Assembly (NCBI RefSeq): GCF_019645875.1
Contig: NZ_CP081000.1
Coordinates: 744,001 to 808,000 of the forward strand
Reading direction: 5' to 3'
DNA from: Mycolicibacterium senegalense
GTDB taxonomy: Bacteria > Actinomycetota > Actinomycetes > Mycobacteriales > Mycobacteriaceae
DNA length: 64,000 nt
The position numbers and the translations under genes are program-made. Within the stretch, counting starts at the first letter, position 1. The number at the start of each line of letters is the position of its first letter. Below the pieces are notes generated by a model that worked only from the letters and a program-made list of their open reading frames with translations, was not told the DNA's origin and did no database searches. Below are positions 46,915-58,096 of the stretch, piece after piece.

Positions 46915-48090
46915 TCACCAGTGCCCGGTAGCGACATCCTCGACTGCGTCGGCGGCGTGCTCCGGCCCGCCGTGCGCGCGGATCTCGTCACGAATCTCGT
47001 CGAGGTTCGCTCGCACCCGATGATCGGCCGCGATTCCGAGCACCGCGGTGCGGATCGCCGCCGCACTGGGCAGATGGTCCTGGAGATGACGGCCGACGCC
47101 GATCGCCTCCAGTCGGGCGGCATTGGCCGGCTGATCGACGGCCTGCGGGATCGCGACCATCGGTACTCCGAACCACAAGCCCTCGGTGCATGAGCCCATG
47201 CCGGCGTGGGTGATGAAGCAGTCGGCGCGTCGCAGCACCGCAGGCTGGGGAACGGTCCCGCGCACTTGAACCCACGAGGGCACCGTGCTCAGGTCGTCGG
47301 CCCGCCCTGTGGCCAACACCAACCGCCAGCCCTGCCCGTCGAGAGCCTCGATCACGTTGCGGTACACGTCGGCTCGGTCGGTGTAGGCCGTGCCGAACGC
47401 CAGCAGCGCCAGCGGGCCGTCACCGGCCGGAGGGCTCCAGTCACCCGGCGCTTCCCGTCGCGGATCAATGCACGGCCCGACGAACCGATAGCGATCGCCG
47501 ACGCGGTCAGCATGGCGTTGCATGACTCGCGGGATCAACACCAGGCAGCGTCGCGGTACGCCGGTCACCTCGTCGAACGTCAAGCCCGACCGGGAATCGC
47601 GCAACCATGCGTCGAATGCCTCGCGATAGGCCCGTCCGCCGGCACTCTCAAAGATCGGGTCCAGGATCTCGGCCATGTCTTCGCGGTAGCCCTCCCAGGC
47701 AACCTCACTGGGCGATAACTGCGCCGCGGGCACGCCCCATTGCTCGGCCGCCACGGGGCCGGCCATGCCGCCGATGTCGTAGAGCACCAGGTCGGGCCGA
47801 TCCCGGTCGAGCGCGGCGTGGAGTTGCGGCAGGACGTGCACCGCCTCGTCGAGGAACAAGCGCATGCCGGCCACCGGGTCGGTTTCGTCGAAGGACTCCG
47901 GCGCACCGGGTGCGCCCGGCAGCACCGAGGTGCAGGCGATGACGTCGGCTCCGGTGGAGGCGACGAGATCGGCCAGGTGGCCGCCGACCAAGTAACTCAC
48001 CCGATGACCGCGGCGTACGAGCTCGGTGACCACGGCCAGATGCGGGTACATATGGCTGGGTGCGGACGCGGCGACGACGACGATATGCAC
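46915..48090 (-). CDS. MGT-type (GT1) glycosyltransferase
   Basis: 391 residues. The N-terminus HIVVVAASAPSHMYPHLAVV and C-terminal THAGMGSCTEGLWFGVPMVAIPQAVDQPANA are the acceptor-side start and nucleotide-sugar site of macrolide/UDP-glucuronosyl-type glycosyltransferases (His-x-Gly and final DQ). The acceptor is not known; mycobacterial relatives glycosylate glycolipids. Divergent from clpB. Probably in one unit with the GAP-family gene. Confidence 0.85.
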   Translation of the reverse strand: MHIVVVAASAPSHMYPHLAVVTELVRRGHRVSYLVGGHLADLVASTGADVIACTSVLPGAPGAPESFDETDPVAGMRLFLDEAVHVLPQLHAALDRDRPDLVLYDIGGMAGPVAAEQWGVPAAQLSPSEVAWEGYREDMAEILDPIFESAGGRAYREAFDAWLRDSRSGLTFDEVTGVPRRCLVLIPRVMQRHADRVGDRYRFVGPCIDPRREAPGDWSPPAGDGPLALLAFGTAYTDRADVYRNVIEALDGQGWRLVLATGRADDLSTVPSWVQVRGTVPQPAVLRRADCFITHAGMGSCTEGLWFGVPMVAIPQAVDQPANAARLEAIGVGRHLQDHLPSAAAIRTAVLGIAADHRVRANLDEIRDEIRAHGGPEHAADAVEDVATGHW

Positions 48091-48122
48091 GCGGACAAGT
48101 CTGCCTGCGGAAAATTTTCAAA

Positions 48123-48143
48123 GTTGAGCGGAACAGACTCAAC
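48123..48143. promoter_or_regulatory. HspR operator (HAIR) upstream of clpB
   Basis: GTTGAGC-N7-ACTCAAC fits the HspR inverted repeat at 11-12 of 14 positions. It covers the -35 element of the SigH-type promoter (48130-48135), so bound HspR should block it directly. Confidence 0.88.
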
Positions 48144-48155
48144 CTTGACTACGTT
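48130..48155 (+). promoter_or_regulatory. SigH/SigE-type promoter of clpB
   Basis: GGAACA (48130-48135), 16 bases, CGTT (48152-48155): the same motif and spacing as upstream of dnaK (33748-33773). The -35 hexamer is inside the HAIR spacer. Confidence 0.72.
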
Positions 48156-48199
48156 GTAGATGGCGACAAGCATTTTCTCTATCGAAAAAGGGAGGTGTC

Positions 48200-50746
<2,547 letters not shown>

Positions 50747-50754
50747 GTCACGGA

Positions 50755-50795
50755 CGAAAAAGTCCCGCCACACACGGTGTGGCGGGACTTTTTCG
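50755..50795. terminator. Strong bidirectional terminator after clpB
   Basis: A 19-base stem (CGAAAAAGTCCCGCCACAC with its complement) around the 3-base loop ACG, flanked by A and T tracts, starts 8 bases after the clpB stop. Confidence 0.95.
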
Positions 50796-50924
50796 TGCCT
50801 GCGAAGGTGTGCTGTCCATTTTTGAGGGATTCGTGGCCGAACGAAGGCGGCGCAGCACCCATGGCAGCGAGAAGCATGGAGGTCAGACACAGACACAGTC
50901 GGACCACCAGAAAGCCCAGAAGCC

Positions 50925-51563
50925 ATGTCACACACCATCGCCGGGATCGAGATTCCCGACACCGCGGCAGTCGCTGAAGCGACACGCCTGGTCCAGCAGA
51001 CCATCACGCCGCTCATCTACCACCACTCGTGCCGGGTGTTCTACTTCGGCCAGATTCATGCCCAGCGGCTCGGCGTGAAACCGGACCCCGAATTGCTGTA
51101 CCTGGCGGCCATGTTTCACGACACGGGTCTTGTGACGCCGTTCTCCGATACCGAACAGCGCTTCGAGGTCGACGGCGCCGATCACGGACGCGAGTTCCTG
51201 CTCAAGCGTGGGTTTTCCGCCTCGGCGGCCGACACGGTGTGGACGGCGATCGCCCTGCACACCACACCGGGCATCCCGGGCCGGATGGGGCCCGAGATCG
51301 CCGCGACGCACCTCGGGGTGCTCACCGATGTGGTCGGTTTCGGTCTCGATGATCTGGACTCGGACCGGATAGACGAGATCCTTGCGGTCCACCCGCGCGG
51401 CGATTTCAAGAACGAATTCCTGAGCGCGTATTTCGACGGTTTCAAGAACCGGCCGGAGACGACTCTCGGCACGGTGAACTTCGATGTCCTGCAACACTTC
51501 ATGCCCGACTTTCGCGGCGTCACCACCGTCGAGCGCATTCTCGGATCGGCCTGGCCCTCGTGA
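50925..51563 (+). CDS. HD-domain protein
   Basis: 212 residues. HD-domain residues: His in IYHHSCRVF, the doublet in LYLAAMFHDTGL, and later His in ALHTTPG and Asp in LGVLTDVVG. This resembles cyanamide-hydratase-like/HDOD-free HD hydrolases of about 200 residues. It probably binds a metal and cleaves a small molecule or phosphate ester; not specified further. The next gene starts in a GTGA overlap with its stop. Confidence 0.85.
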   Translation: MSHTIAGIEIPDTAAVAEATRLVQQTITPLIYHHSCRVFYFGQIHAQRLGVKPDPELLYLAAMFHDTGLVTPFSDTEQRFEVDGADHGREFLLKRGFSASAADTVWTAIALHTTPGIPGRMGPEIAATHLGVLTDVVGFGLDDLDSDRIDEILAVHPRGDFKNEFLSAYFDGFKNRPETTLGTVNFDVLQHFMPDFRGVTTVERILGSAWPS

Positions 51564-52258
51564 CTGGCCCCGCTGTGCTCATCGTCCACGGCGCCTGGCA
51601 CAAGCCCGAACATTTCCGCTTGCTCGTCGATGAGCTCTCGGATCTCGACGTACGTACCGTGCACCTGACAAGCAGCGGCGACGATCCCGCCGTGCTGGGC
51701 GACATGTATGCCGATGCCGAGGTGATCGCACAGGCCGTTGCAGCTGTTGACGGGCCAGTCGTCGTCGTCGCTCATTCCTACGGTGGTGTGCCCACCACAC
51801 AGGCGTTGTCCAACGCGCCGAATGTCCGAAAGATCGTCTATCTCGCCGCATTTCAACTGGAGGCCGGCGAATCACTGCTCTCGCAGAACCCAGATGGTGC
51901 GCTGTGGCCGTGGACCAAGCTCAGGCACCGGGACGGTGCCGAAGACTTCGTCGAAGTGATGACGCCGGCGGAAGTGTTCTACAACGATCTCGACGACGCC
52001 ACCGCAGAATTCGCCGTCAGCGAGATCGGTTACCAGTCTTACTCTTCCATGCGGCAGCCACTGACAGAGACGGCGTGGAAGACGCTACCGAGCGCCTACA
52101 TCGTCTGCGAAGCAGACAACTCGATCCCTGTGACCGCGCAAGAGCGGATGGCCGGGAACTCCGACGAGGTCTATCGGATGAACACGTCGCATTCCCCGTT
52201 TCTCTCTCAACCAGCAGCGCTTGCCCAGCTCCTGCGTCGTCTGTTCGCCAACGCATAA
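51560..52258 (+). CDS. Alpha/beta hydrolase
   Basis: 232 residues from GTG 51560, overlapping the HD gene stop. Oxyanion region VLIVHGAWHKPEHF, nucleophile elbow VVAHSYGGVPT with Ser, and a C-terminal His in MNTSHSPFLS. It belongs to the small esterase/salicylate-esterase-like group. Translationally coupled to the HD protein, so the two may act on the same compound. Confidence 0.88.
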   Translation: MTGPAVLIVHGAWHKPEHFRLLVDELSDLDVRTVHLTSSGDDPAVLGDMYADAEVIAQAVAAVDGPVVVVAHSYGGVPTTQALSNAPNVRKIVYLAAFQLEAGESLLSQNPDGALWPWTKLRHRDGAEDFVEVMTPAEVFYNDLDDATAEFAVSEIGYQSYSSMRQPLTETAWKTLPSAYIVCEADNSIPVTAQERMAGNSDEVYRMNTSHSPFLSQPAALAQLLRRLFANA

Positions 52259-52285
52259 CCATCGCGTCTACACCGGAGGTTTCCC

Positions 52286-52912
52286 ATGAGGCTCGGACTT
52301 CGCCTGCCCCAGCGATTGGCCACCGACGACGAACTCCAGGCCACCGGCGCCACCCGCGCCGATCGCGGCCGCTTTCTCAACGAGACGCTCGACGTGTTCG
52401 ATGCTGCGTGGGGGCCGGACCCGGTGACCTTCAAAGGTCCGCGTGTCACCATCGACCACGCCTCGGTCCTGCCCAAGCCCGTGTCGAAGATTCCTGTGTT
52501 GCTCGGCGGTGGCGGCAGCAATCTCGGTCGGGCTACCAGCTCAAAAGCTCTGCAGCGCATAGCCAAACGGGCCGACGGCTGGATGCCGGTGCTCGCCACC
52601 CCCGGATTGGTCGGCGTTGCGGAGCTGCGCACAGGGTGGGATCGGATCCGGGAGATGGCCTCGGAGTACGGCCGGGAGGCGAGCCGAATGGAGATGGTGG
52701 TGGTCGGCAATGTGACCTTCACCGAGCGCGATGCCGGGCCTGACCGGTCGGCGTTCGTCGGCACCTTCGACCAAATCATGGAGGACATCGACACGGCCGC
52801 GCAGGCCGGTGCAGACGAACTCATCGTGGACCTGAATCTGCAGGACTGGTTCACCAGCACCGGCCACATGCTTGAGACCGCAGTGGAGATCCGCCAACGG
52901 TACGCGGTCTGA
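52286..52912 (+). pseudogene. LLM-class oxidoreductase gene with an in-frame internal deletion
   Basis: 208 residues with GGAGG upstream of the ATG. The start MRLGLRLPQ and everything from ELQATGATRADRGRFL to the end match an F420-dependent LLM protein (GPDPVTFKGPRV, LPKPVSKIPVLLGGGG, RIAKRADGWMPVL). About 100 residues of the TIM barrel that should lie between are absent, including the segment normally holding the cofactor-binding loops. The junction is near 52313-52330 and keeps the frame. The product is unlikely to fold as an active oxidoreductase. Confidence 0.65.
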
Positions 52913-52928
52913 GTGAAGGAGTCGGTAA

Positions 52929-53309
52929 ATGATCACCAAGGCCCCGCTGGCCGCTGCTGTGGCGGCCATGGTTGTCGGCTGTGGCGCTCCGGCGGCGAAG
53001 TCAGAACCACCGAACCTCGCCAGTAGGAACCTCACGTCGGCGATCGTCACCTTCCCGCCGGGCGCGCAGGTGGCGCCCCATCGCCACGGCGACGCGTTCG
53101 TCTTCGCCTACGTGCTCGAAGGCGCGGTGAGCAACCAGCTCGAAGGCGAACCTGCGCACGTGCACCGGCAGGGGGAGAACTGGTTCGAGGAGCCGGATGC
53201 AAACGACGTCGCGATAAAGAACGTCAGCTCAACCGATCCGGCGAAGCTGCTGGTGGTCTTCATCCTCATCACGGCGCAGCCGCCCAAGGCTGATGGCCGG
53301 CCCGGCTAA
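52929..53309 (+). CDS. Cupin-domain lipoprotein
   Basis: 126 residues with AAGGAG upstream. Signal peptide ITKAPLAAAVAAM and lipobox VVGC (Cys near 18), then a single cupin: PGAQVAPHRHGDAFVFAYVLEG with the HxH...E metal ligands and HRQGENWFEEPDAND. An exported small cupin of unknown substrate. Its end overlaps the convergent GlxA-type regulator gene by 4 bases. Confidence 0.82.
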   Translation: MITKAPLAAAVAAMVVGCGAPAAKSEPPNLASRNLTSAIVTFPPGAQVAPHRHGDAFVFAYVLEGAVSNQLEGEPAHVHRQGENWFEEPDANDVAIKNVSSTDPAKLLVVFILITAQPPKADGRPG

Positions 53310-54307
53310 TCGCCGTCCGAACCGGCGCGACGAGCAGTGCTGAACCGGCGTTGGTAGGCAGCCGGGCTGATGGACAGCTTCCTCGCGAACACCCGTCGCA
53401 TGCTCTCGTAGCTGGGGAAGCCGGCATGAGCAGCTGCCTGGGTGGCGTTGTGCCCTTGATCGAGCAGCGCCCTGGCCATGTCGAAACGGATGCTCTCGAC
53501 GTATCGCGCCGGTGTGGTGGACAGCTCATCGTGGAAAAGCCGGGTGAGGTGCCGTGTGCTCACGTTGAGGTGGTTGGCCAGTTCGGTGAGCGAATGGTCG
53601 CCTTGCGGATCCGCCGTCACCAAGTCGACCACCTGCCGTAGGGCTGGAGAACGGGGCGGCGGGCCTTGTAGGGGAGCGGAGAACTGTGACTGGCCGCCGG
53701 CCCGCTGCATATACACCACCAGGGCGCGGGCGACGTCGCGGGTCAGGTCGGGCCCGTGGTCTTCTTCGACGAGTGCAAGTGCCAGGTCGATCCCGGCGGT
53801 CACGCCCGCCGATGTGTAGGTGTTGCCGTCACGGACATAGATTGCGTCGGGCTCGACCTGGCATGTCGGACACCGCGCGGCCAGTTCGCGGGCGACGTTC
53901 CAGTGCGTGGTCGCCCGCTTGCCGTCGAGAAGTCCGGCGGCGGCGAGGATGAACGCGCCGGTGCAGATCGATGCGACCCGGCGGGCGCCCGGTGCCGGAA
54001 CCCTTGCGGCTTCGGCCAACATCGTCGGCACCGGCGTCCGCGGATAGTTGTCGGAGCCGGGCACCAGATATGTGTCTGCTGCAGGCTCACCAACGACGTC
54101 ATGCTCTACGGTGATGCCGAAACCCAGGTTGGATGTGACGTTCTCACCCGTGGGCGACAGCAGCACGATCTGGTAGTCGGCGCCGAACCGGTTCGCCGTC
54201 TTGAACACCTCCGCCGGACCCGCGACGTCCAACAGCGTCACACCGTCGTAGACGAGGATCGCGACGCGGCGTGGCGCCGGCTTCGCGGCAGTGGTCGACG
54301 CTGGCAT
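53306..54307 (-). CDS. GlxA-type regulator (DJ-1/PfpI plus AraC)
   Basis: 333 residues from ATG 54307. A DJ-1/PfpI domain (VAILVYDGVTLLDVAGPAEV; Cys in VASICTGAFILAAAG) occupies the first 190 residues. A two-HTH AraC domain follows (LTELANHLNVSTRHLTRLFH and AAAHAGFPSYESMRRVF). Such regulators are local activators. It neighbours the cupin gene (convergent) and the reductase-Rieske operon. The effector is unknown. Confidence 0.9.
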   Translation of the reverse strand: MPASTTAAKPAPRRVAILVYDGVTLLDVAGPAEVFKTANRFGADYQIVLLSPTGENVTSNLGFGITVEHDVVGEPAADTYLVPGSDNYPRTPVPTMLAEAARVPAPGARRVASICTGAFILAAAGLLDGKRATTHWNVARELAARCPTCQVEPDAIYVRDGNTYTSAGVTAGIDLALALVEEDHGPDLTRDVARALVVYMQRAGGQSQFSAPLQGPPPRSPALRQVVDLVTADPQGDHSLTELANHLNVSTRHLTRLFHDELSTTPARYVESIRFDMARALLDQGHNATQAAAHAGFPSYESMRRVFARKLSISPAAYQRRFSTARRAGSDGD

Positions 54308-54334
54308 GACCACCAGTGTGCGCGCTTGCGCGGT

Positions 54335-55414
54335 TCAGAGGGCAAACCTTCCGGCGAAGCCGCGCAGTGGCACATCGGCGCTCGTCAGCAGTCCGGGCGG
54401 CGCTGCTACCACCGAGGCGATGGCATTGAGCGCAGGCAGCCCCGTCACGGTCATGCCGATCGACGCGAACGAATCGGGGTCGGACAGATCCACGCCGGGT
54501 TTGGGGAAGATCATGTGCTTGTTGTAGACGCACGGATCGCCCTTGATCTGAGTGATGTAGCAGCCCTTGATGTCCCAGCTGGGATCGGTGTGCGGGGTCA
54601 TCTGCCATTCCAGGTGGGTTTCGACGCGCGGCACACCGTCGACCATGCCCTGGTATTTGATGTAGTTGCCGCCGAGCGATCCCTTGGGCAGTGTGTACCA
54701 ACCCAGGTCGACGTCCTTGGTGCACGCACCGAGCTCGTAGCTGAACTTGACCTCGTCGAGCGTCAACCCGAAGCAGTCGGCCATCATCAGCACGCTGTCG
54801 GCGAATACCTCGGTGTACTTGCGTAGTTTGCCCGGGATCGACGGGTCATCGACCGGGAGCCCGTAGCCGACCTCGATCCAGGTGTCCTTGCTGTGATGGC
54901 ATGACACGTCGACGGATTCGATGGTGGTGACGTTCTCGATCTCGGCGACGTCGGCCGAGCACACCACGCCGAGAATCTGGTTGAGCCCGGGATTCATGCC
55001 GGTGCCGTAGAACGTAGAACCACCAAGTGCGGCCGCTTCCGCCAGGACCTGGGTGACCGGTCTCCCCGACGGGTGGGGATGGTTGGTGTCGCGATGCCAA
55101 CCGGTGATCCAGTCCGCGGTGGTGACGATATTGATCCCGGCCTCAAGGACTTTCACGTACAAGTCCTCGTCGGGAAAGACGCCGTGGAAGGTCAGTACGT
55201 CGGGACGCGCCGCGATGATCTCGTCGACCGAGCCCGTCGCCGTCACCCCGATCGGGTCGATACCGGCGATCTCACCGGCATCGCGTCCGACCTTTTCCGG
55301 TGTGTAGCAATGCAATCCGATCAGTTCGAGATCGGGCCGCTTGCCGATGCGCTTGATCATCTCGGTGCCGACGTTGCCGGTCGCCACCTGGAATACGCGG
55401 ATCTTCTCGGTCAT
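54335..55414 (-). CDS. NAD(P)-binding dihydrodipicolinate-reductase-like protein
   Basis: 359 residues from ATG 55414. A Rossmann start VFQVATGNVGTEMIKRI and the segment TGMNPGLNQILGVV are typical of the DapB-like proteins that accompany degradative oxygenases in actinobacteria. It lacks the full lysine-pathway DapB motif set, so it is not the housekeeping DapB. It is translationally coupled to the Rieske gene (ATGA overlap). The substrate is not known. Confidence 0.75.
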   Translation of the reverse strand: MTEKIRVFQVATGNVGTEMIKRIGKRPDLELIGLHCYTPEKVGRDAGEIAGIDPIGVTATGSVDEIIAARPDVLTFHGVFPDEDLYVKVLEAGINIVTTADWITGWHRDTNHPHPSGRPVTQVLAEAAALGGSTFYGTGMNPGLNQILGVVCSADVAEIENVTTIESVDVSCHHSKDTWIEVGYGLPVDDPSIPGKLRKYTEVFADSVLMMADCFGLTLDEVKFSYELGACTKDVDLGWYTLPKGSLGGNYIKYQGMVDGVPRVETHLEWQMTPHTDPSWDIKGCYITQIKGDPCVYNKHMIFPKPGVDLSDPDSFASIGMTVTGLPALNAIASVVAAPPGLLTSADVPLRGFAGRFAL

Positions 55415-56442
55415 TGGGTGTCTGCCTTCCGTATACGCGCGAGGTCGGCCGCGCTGCCACCGCGACCGTCGGGATAGAACTGCATGGCCCACTTGCGAAT
55501 TGCGGTGAAGCCCTCGTACTCGGCGGTGGCCAACGCCGGAGGATCGGAATAGCGCTGATGCGACCAGATGTGGATGTCCTGGGTGAATTGGCGGATCACT
55601 TCGTCGCCGAACTCCGCGGCCTTGGCGGCGGCCCGATCGGAGTCTTTTCCTGGGGTGCGGCCGATGTAGACCATGAACCGCACGTCGGAGGTGGACTCGT
55701 CGACCGGGGTGACCGCGGAGATGGTGCGGTTGTCGATCATTCCCCAGCTCTTGGTCACCGCGATGCCCAGGCCGCCGTTGATGGCCTCGACACCGCTGCG
55801 CACGTCCTCGATCGACTGTTGATCGTCGCCCTCGAAGGTGATGGTGAAGTCGACGTAGGAGACCGGTGCGGCGAAGTCGTGGCGGGTGAACACCGGGACG
55901 ATCGGCGTCTGGTGCACGAATTTGAAGTGTGCGAAGTCGACGCCGTTCTCCAGGACGTACTGCGGATGCAGCTCCAGCGCTTCGCGGAACAGCCGCTGCT
56001 GGGGGTAGTAGTCGGCGGCGCTGCTGCCGTCGTTGAACGAGGCGAACACGTCCGGCGCATCGAAGAACGGCTCACGTCCTTCGATGTCGTGCCAGATGTA
56101 GATGATCTCGTTGCGCTCCACGACGGGATAGGTGCGCATCCGGCGACCGCGATTGGGCCGGTCCTGGTACGGGATGCAGACGTTGCGGCCCTCGGCGTTC
56201 CACTGCCAGCCGTGGAACGGGCACTGGATGACCTCGCCGATCACCTGGCCGCCGAATCCCAGATGGGCGCCCAGGTGCTCGCAGAACGCGTTCATCACGG
56301 TCACCTGGCCGGATTCCGAGCGCCAGGCGACCATCTCCTCGCCGAAGTACTTCATGGCGTGCACGTTTCCGACGTCTACCTGGTCTGACCAGGCGACTTG
56401 GAACCATCCCGTCGGTTTCATCGACAACGGTGGCTTGGCCAT
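55411..56442 (-). CDS. Rieske [2Fe-2S] oxygenase (KshA-like)
   Basis: 343 residues from ATG 56442. Rieske ligands are CEHLGAHLGFGG and CPFHGWQW (C-x-H ... C-x-x-H). The catalytic domain shows NGVDFAHFKFVH, the mononuclear-iron motif. It resembles the 3-ketosteroid 9-alpha-hydroxylase oxygenase family in layout, but the substrate is not proven. Co-transcribed with the DapB-like reductase and divergent from a TetR regulator. A separate ferredoxin reductase would be needed. Confidence 0.87.
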   Translation of the reverse strand: MAKPPLSMKPTGWFQVAWSDQVDVGNVHAMKYFGEEMVAWRSESGQVTVMNAFCEHLGAHLGFGGQVIGEVIQCPFHGWQWNAEGRNVCIPYQDRPNRGRRMRTYPVVERNEIIYIWHDIEGREPFFDAPDVFASFNDGSSAADYYPQQRLFREALELHPQYVLENGVDFAHFKFVHQTPIVPVFTRHDFAAPVSYVDFTITFEGDDQQSIEDVRSGVEAINGGLGIAVTKSWGMIDNRTISAVTPVDESTSDVRFMVYIGRTPGKDSDRAAAKAAEFGDEVIRQFTQDIHIWSHQRYSDPPALATAEYEGFTAIRKWAMQFYPDGRGGSAADLARIRKADTQ

Positions 56443-56458
56443 GACACGAATCGTAGGA

Positions 56459-56493
56459 GGTTCTGTGAAACTTTGGAAGAGGGTTCTGTGAAA
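56459..56493. promoter_or_regulatory. Direct repeats in the Rieske/tetR divergent promoter
   Basis: GGTTCTGTGAAA occurs twice (56459-56470 and 56482-56493), 23 bases apart, and each copy contains the small palindrome TTC-TGT-GAA. Two helical turns apart on the same face, they are likely sites for the TetR protein that starts at 56513. Confidence 0.6.
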
Positions 56494-56512
56494 ACGGGGT
56501 AGCCTCTCGAAG

Positions 56513-57151
56513 ATGACCGAGGTGAGCGGGCGCCGCACCAACAGGCGCGGTGAAGCCACCCGGGAGAGCATGCTGGAAGCCGCCCGCAAGGCCCTGGCCA
56601 CCGGCGACCCGGGCGCGGTCTCGGCCAATCGGATCGCCAAGGACATCGGAGCCACCTGGGGTGCGGTGAAATACCAGTTCGGCGACATCGACGGGTTCTG
56701 GGCCGCCGTGCTGCAGCGCACCGCGGAGCGCCGCGCGGGGCTGTTCAGCCACCACGACAGCTCTGCTTCCTTGCGTCAACGCGTCGCCGCCATCATCGAT
56801 CTGCTCTACGACGGGTTGACCGCAGGCGATTCGCGGGCGATCGAGAATCTGCGCGCGTCATTGCCGCGGGACCCGGCCGAACTCGAACGGCTCTACCCGA
56901 AGACCGCTACGGAGCTGTCGTCGTGGGGGCAGGGCTGGCTGCAAACCTGTCAGCAGGCCTTCGCCGATCTCGGCGTTGACCCCGAGCGGGTGCGTGAGGT
57001 TGCCGCGTTCATCCCCGGGGCGATGCGTGGCATCACCTCCGAGCGTCAACTCGGCAGCTTCATCGACCTCGACGTGGCCCGGCGGGGGCTGACGAACGCG
57101 ATCGTCACCTACCTCGAAGAGTCTCGGTCACAACGCTCTGATCACCAGTAA
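56513..57151 (+). CDS. TetR-family regulator
   Basis: 212 residues. The HTH is RESMLEAARKAL...AVSANRIAKDIGATWGAVKYQFGD. It lies divergently from the Rieske/reductase operon, with paired repeats between them, and probably represses it. Confidence 0.9.
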   Translation: MTEVSGRRTNRRGEATRESMLEAARKALATGDPGAVSANRIAKDIGATWGAVKYQFGDIDGFWAAVLQRTAERRAGLFSHHDSSASLRQRVAAIIDLLYDGLTAGDSRAIENLRASLPRDPAELERLYPKTATELSSWGQGWLQTCQQAFADLGVDPERVREVAAFIPGAMRGITSERQLGSFIDLDVARRGLTNAIVTYLEESRSQRSDHQ

Positions 57152-57210
57152 CCGGGTTGTGACCTCACAAGGCTGGGGGATTCCCGCAGTCAACAAGTAG
57201 GCTATGCCCG

Positions 57211-58077
57211 ATGGTCCCGCTCTGGTTCACGCTGTCCGCACTCTGTTTCGTGGGTGCGGCGGTGCTGCTGTACGTCGACATCGACCGTCGACGTGGGTTG
57301 GGACGGCGCCGCAAGTCGTGGGCGAAGTCGCATGGCTTCGACTACGAGCACGAGTCGCACGAGATCCTCAAGCGCTGGAAGCGCGGGGTGATGTCGACCG
57401 TCGGTGACGTCACGGCCAAGAATGTCGTGCTCGGCCAGATCCGTGGCGAGGCGGTGTTCATCTTCGACATCGAAGAAGTGGCGACGGTGATCGCCCTTCA
57501 CCGCAAGGTCGGCACGAACGTCGTCGTCGATCTGCGCCTCAAGGGCATCAAGGAGCCTCGCGAGAGCGATATCTGGCTGCTCGGCGCGATCGGCCCGCGG
57601 ATGGTCTACTCCACCAACCTCGACGCCGCTCGTCGCGCCTGCGACCGCCGGATGGTCACGTTCGCCCACACCGCGCCCGATTGCGCCGAGATCATGTGGA
57701 ACGAGCAGAACTGGACTCTCGTCAGCATGCCGGTCACGAGCACCCGCGCCCAATGGGACGAGGGTTTGCGCACCGTGCGTCAGTTCAACGACCTGCTGCG
57801 CGTGCTGCCGCCGGTTCCGCAGAACGGTGTGGCACCGCAGTCGGGCCAGGGCAGCCAAGCGGCGCTGGCACGTCGTGCGGGCTCGCCCAGCCGCCCGTTG
57901 GCCCCGACTCCAGCCGGGCGCCGGGAGCTGCCACCGGGGCGGGCCGACGCCGCCCCCGGGCGTGGTGACGTCAGCCGCTACACGCAGCCGCGCCAGGAAA
58001 CCGGCCGTCCGGACGTGATTCGCCGGACCCCGCCGCCTGCACGCAACGGGCGTCACGCCCCGCACTACCAGCGCTAG
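57211..58077 (+). CDS. ttfA: TtfA, mycolate (TMM) transport factor
   Basis: 288 residues. One N-terminal transmembrane helix (WFTLSALCFVGAAVLLYVDI), then a domain strongly conserved in Rv0383c/MSMEG_0736 homologues (GRRRKSWAKSHGFDYE, KRGVMSTVGDVTAKNVVLGQ, DRRMVTFAHTAPDCAEIMWN). A variable Pro/Arg tail begins near 200. TtfA is essential and works with MmpL3 to move trehalose monomycolate across the membrane. As in M. tuberculosis it lies downstream of clpB on the same strand, here with an inserted block between. Confidence 0.93.
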   Translation: MVPLWFTLSALCFVGAAVLLYVDIDRRRGLGRRRKSWAKSHGFDYEHESHEILKRWKRGVMSTVGDVTAKNVVLGQIRGEAVFIFDIEEVATVIALHRKVGTNVVVDLRLKGIKEPRESDIWLLGAIGPRMVYSTNLDAARRACDRRMVTFAHTAPDCAEIMWNEQNWTLVSMPVTSTRAQWDEGLRTVRQFNDLLRVLPPVPQNGVAPQSGQGSQAALARRAGSPSRPLAPTPAGRRELPPGRADAAPGRGDVSRYTQPRQETGRPDVIRRTPPPARNGRHAPHYQR

Positions 58078-58096
58078 CCGGCGCAACAGGACTCGG

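Noticed and set aside
54335..55414. Lysine-pathway DapB
   Set aside because: Context with a Rieske oxygenase and the unusual length and motifs point to a degradative NAD(P)-binding homologue.
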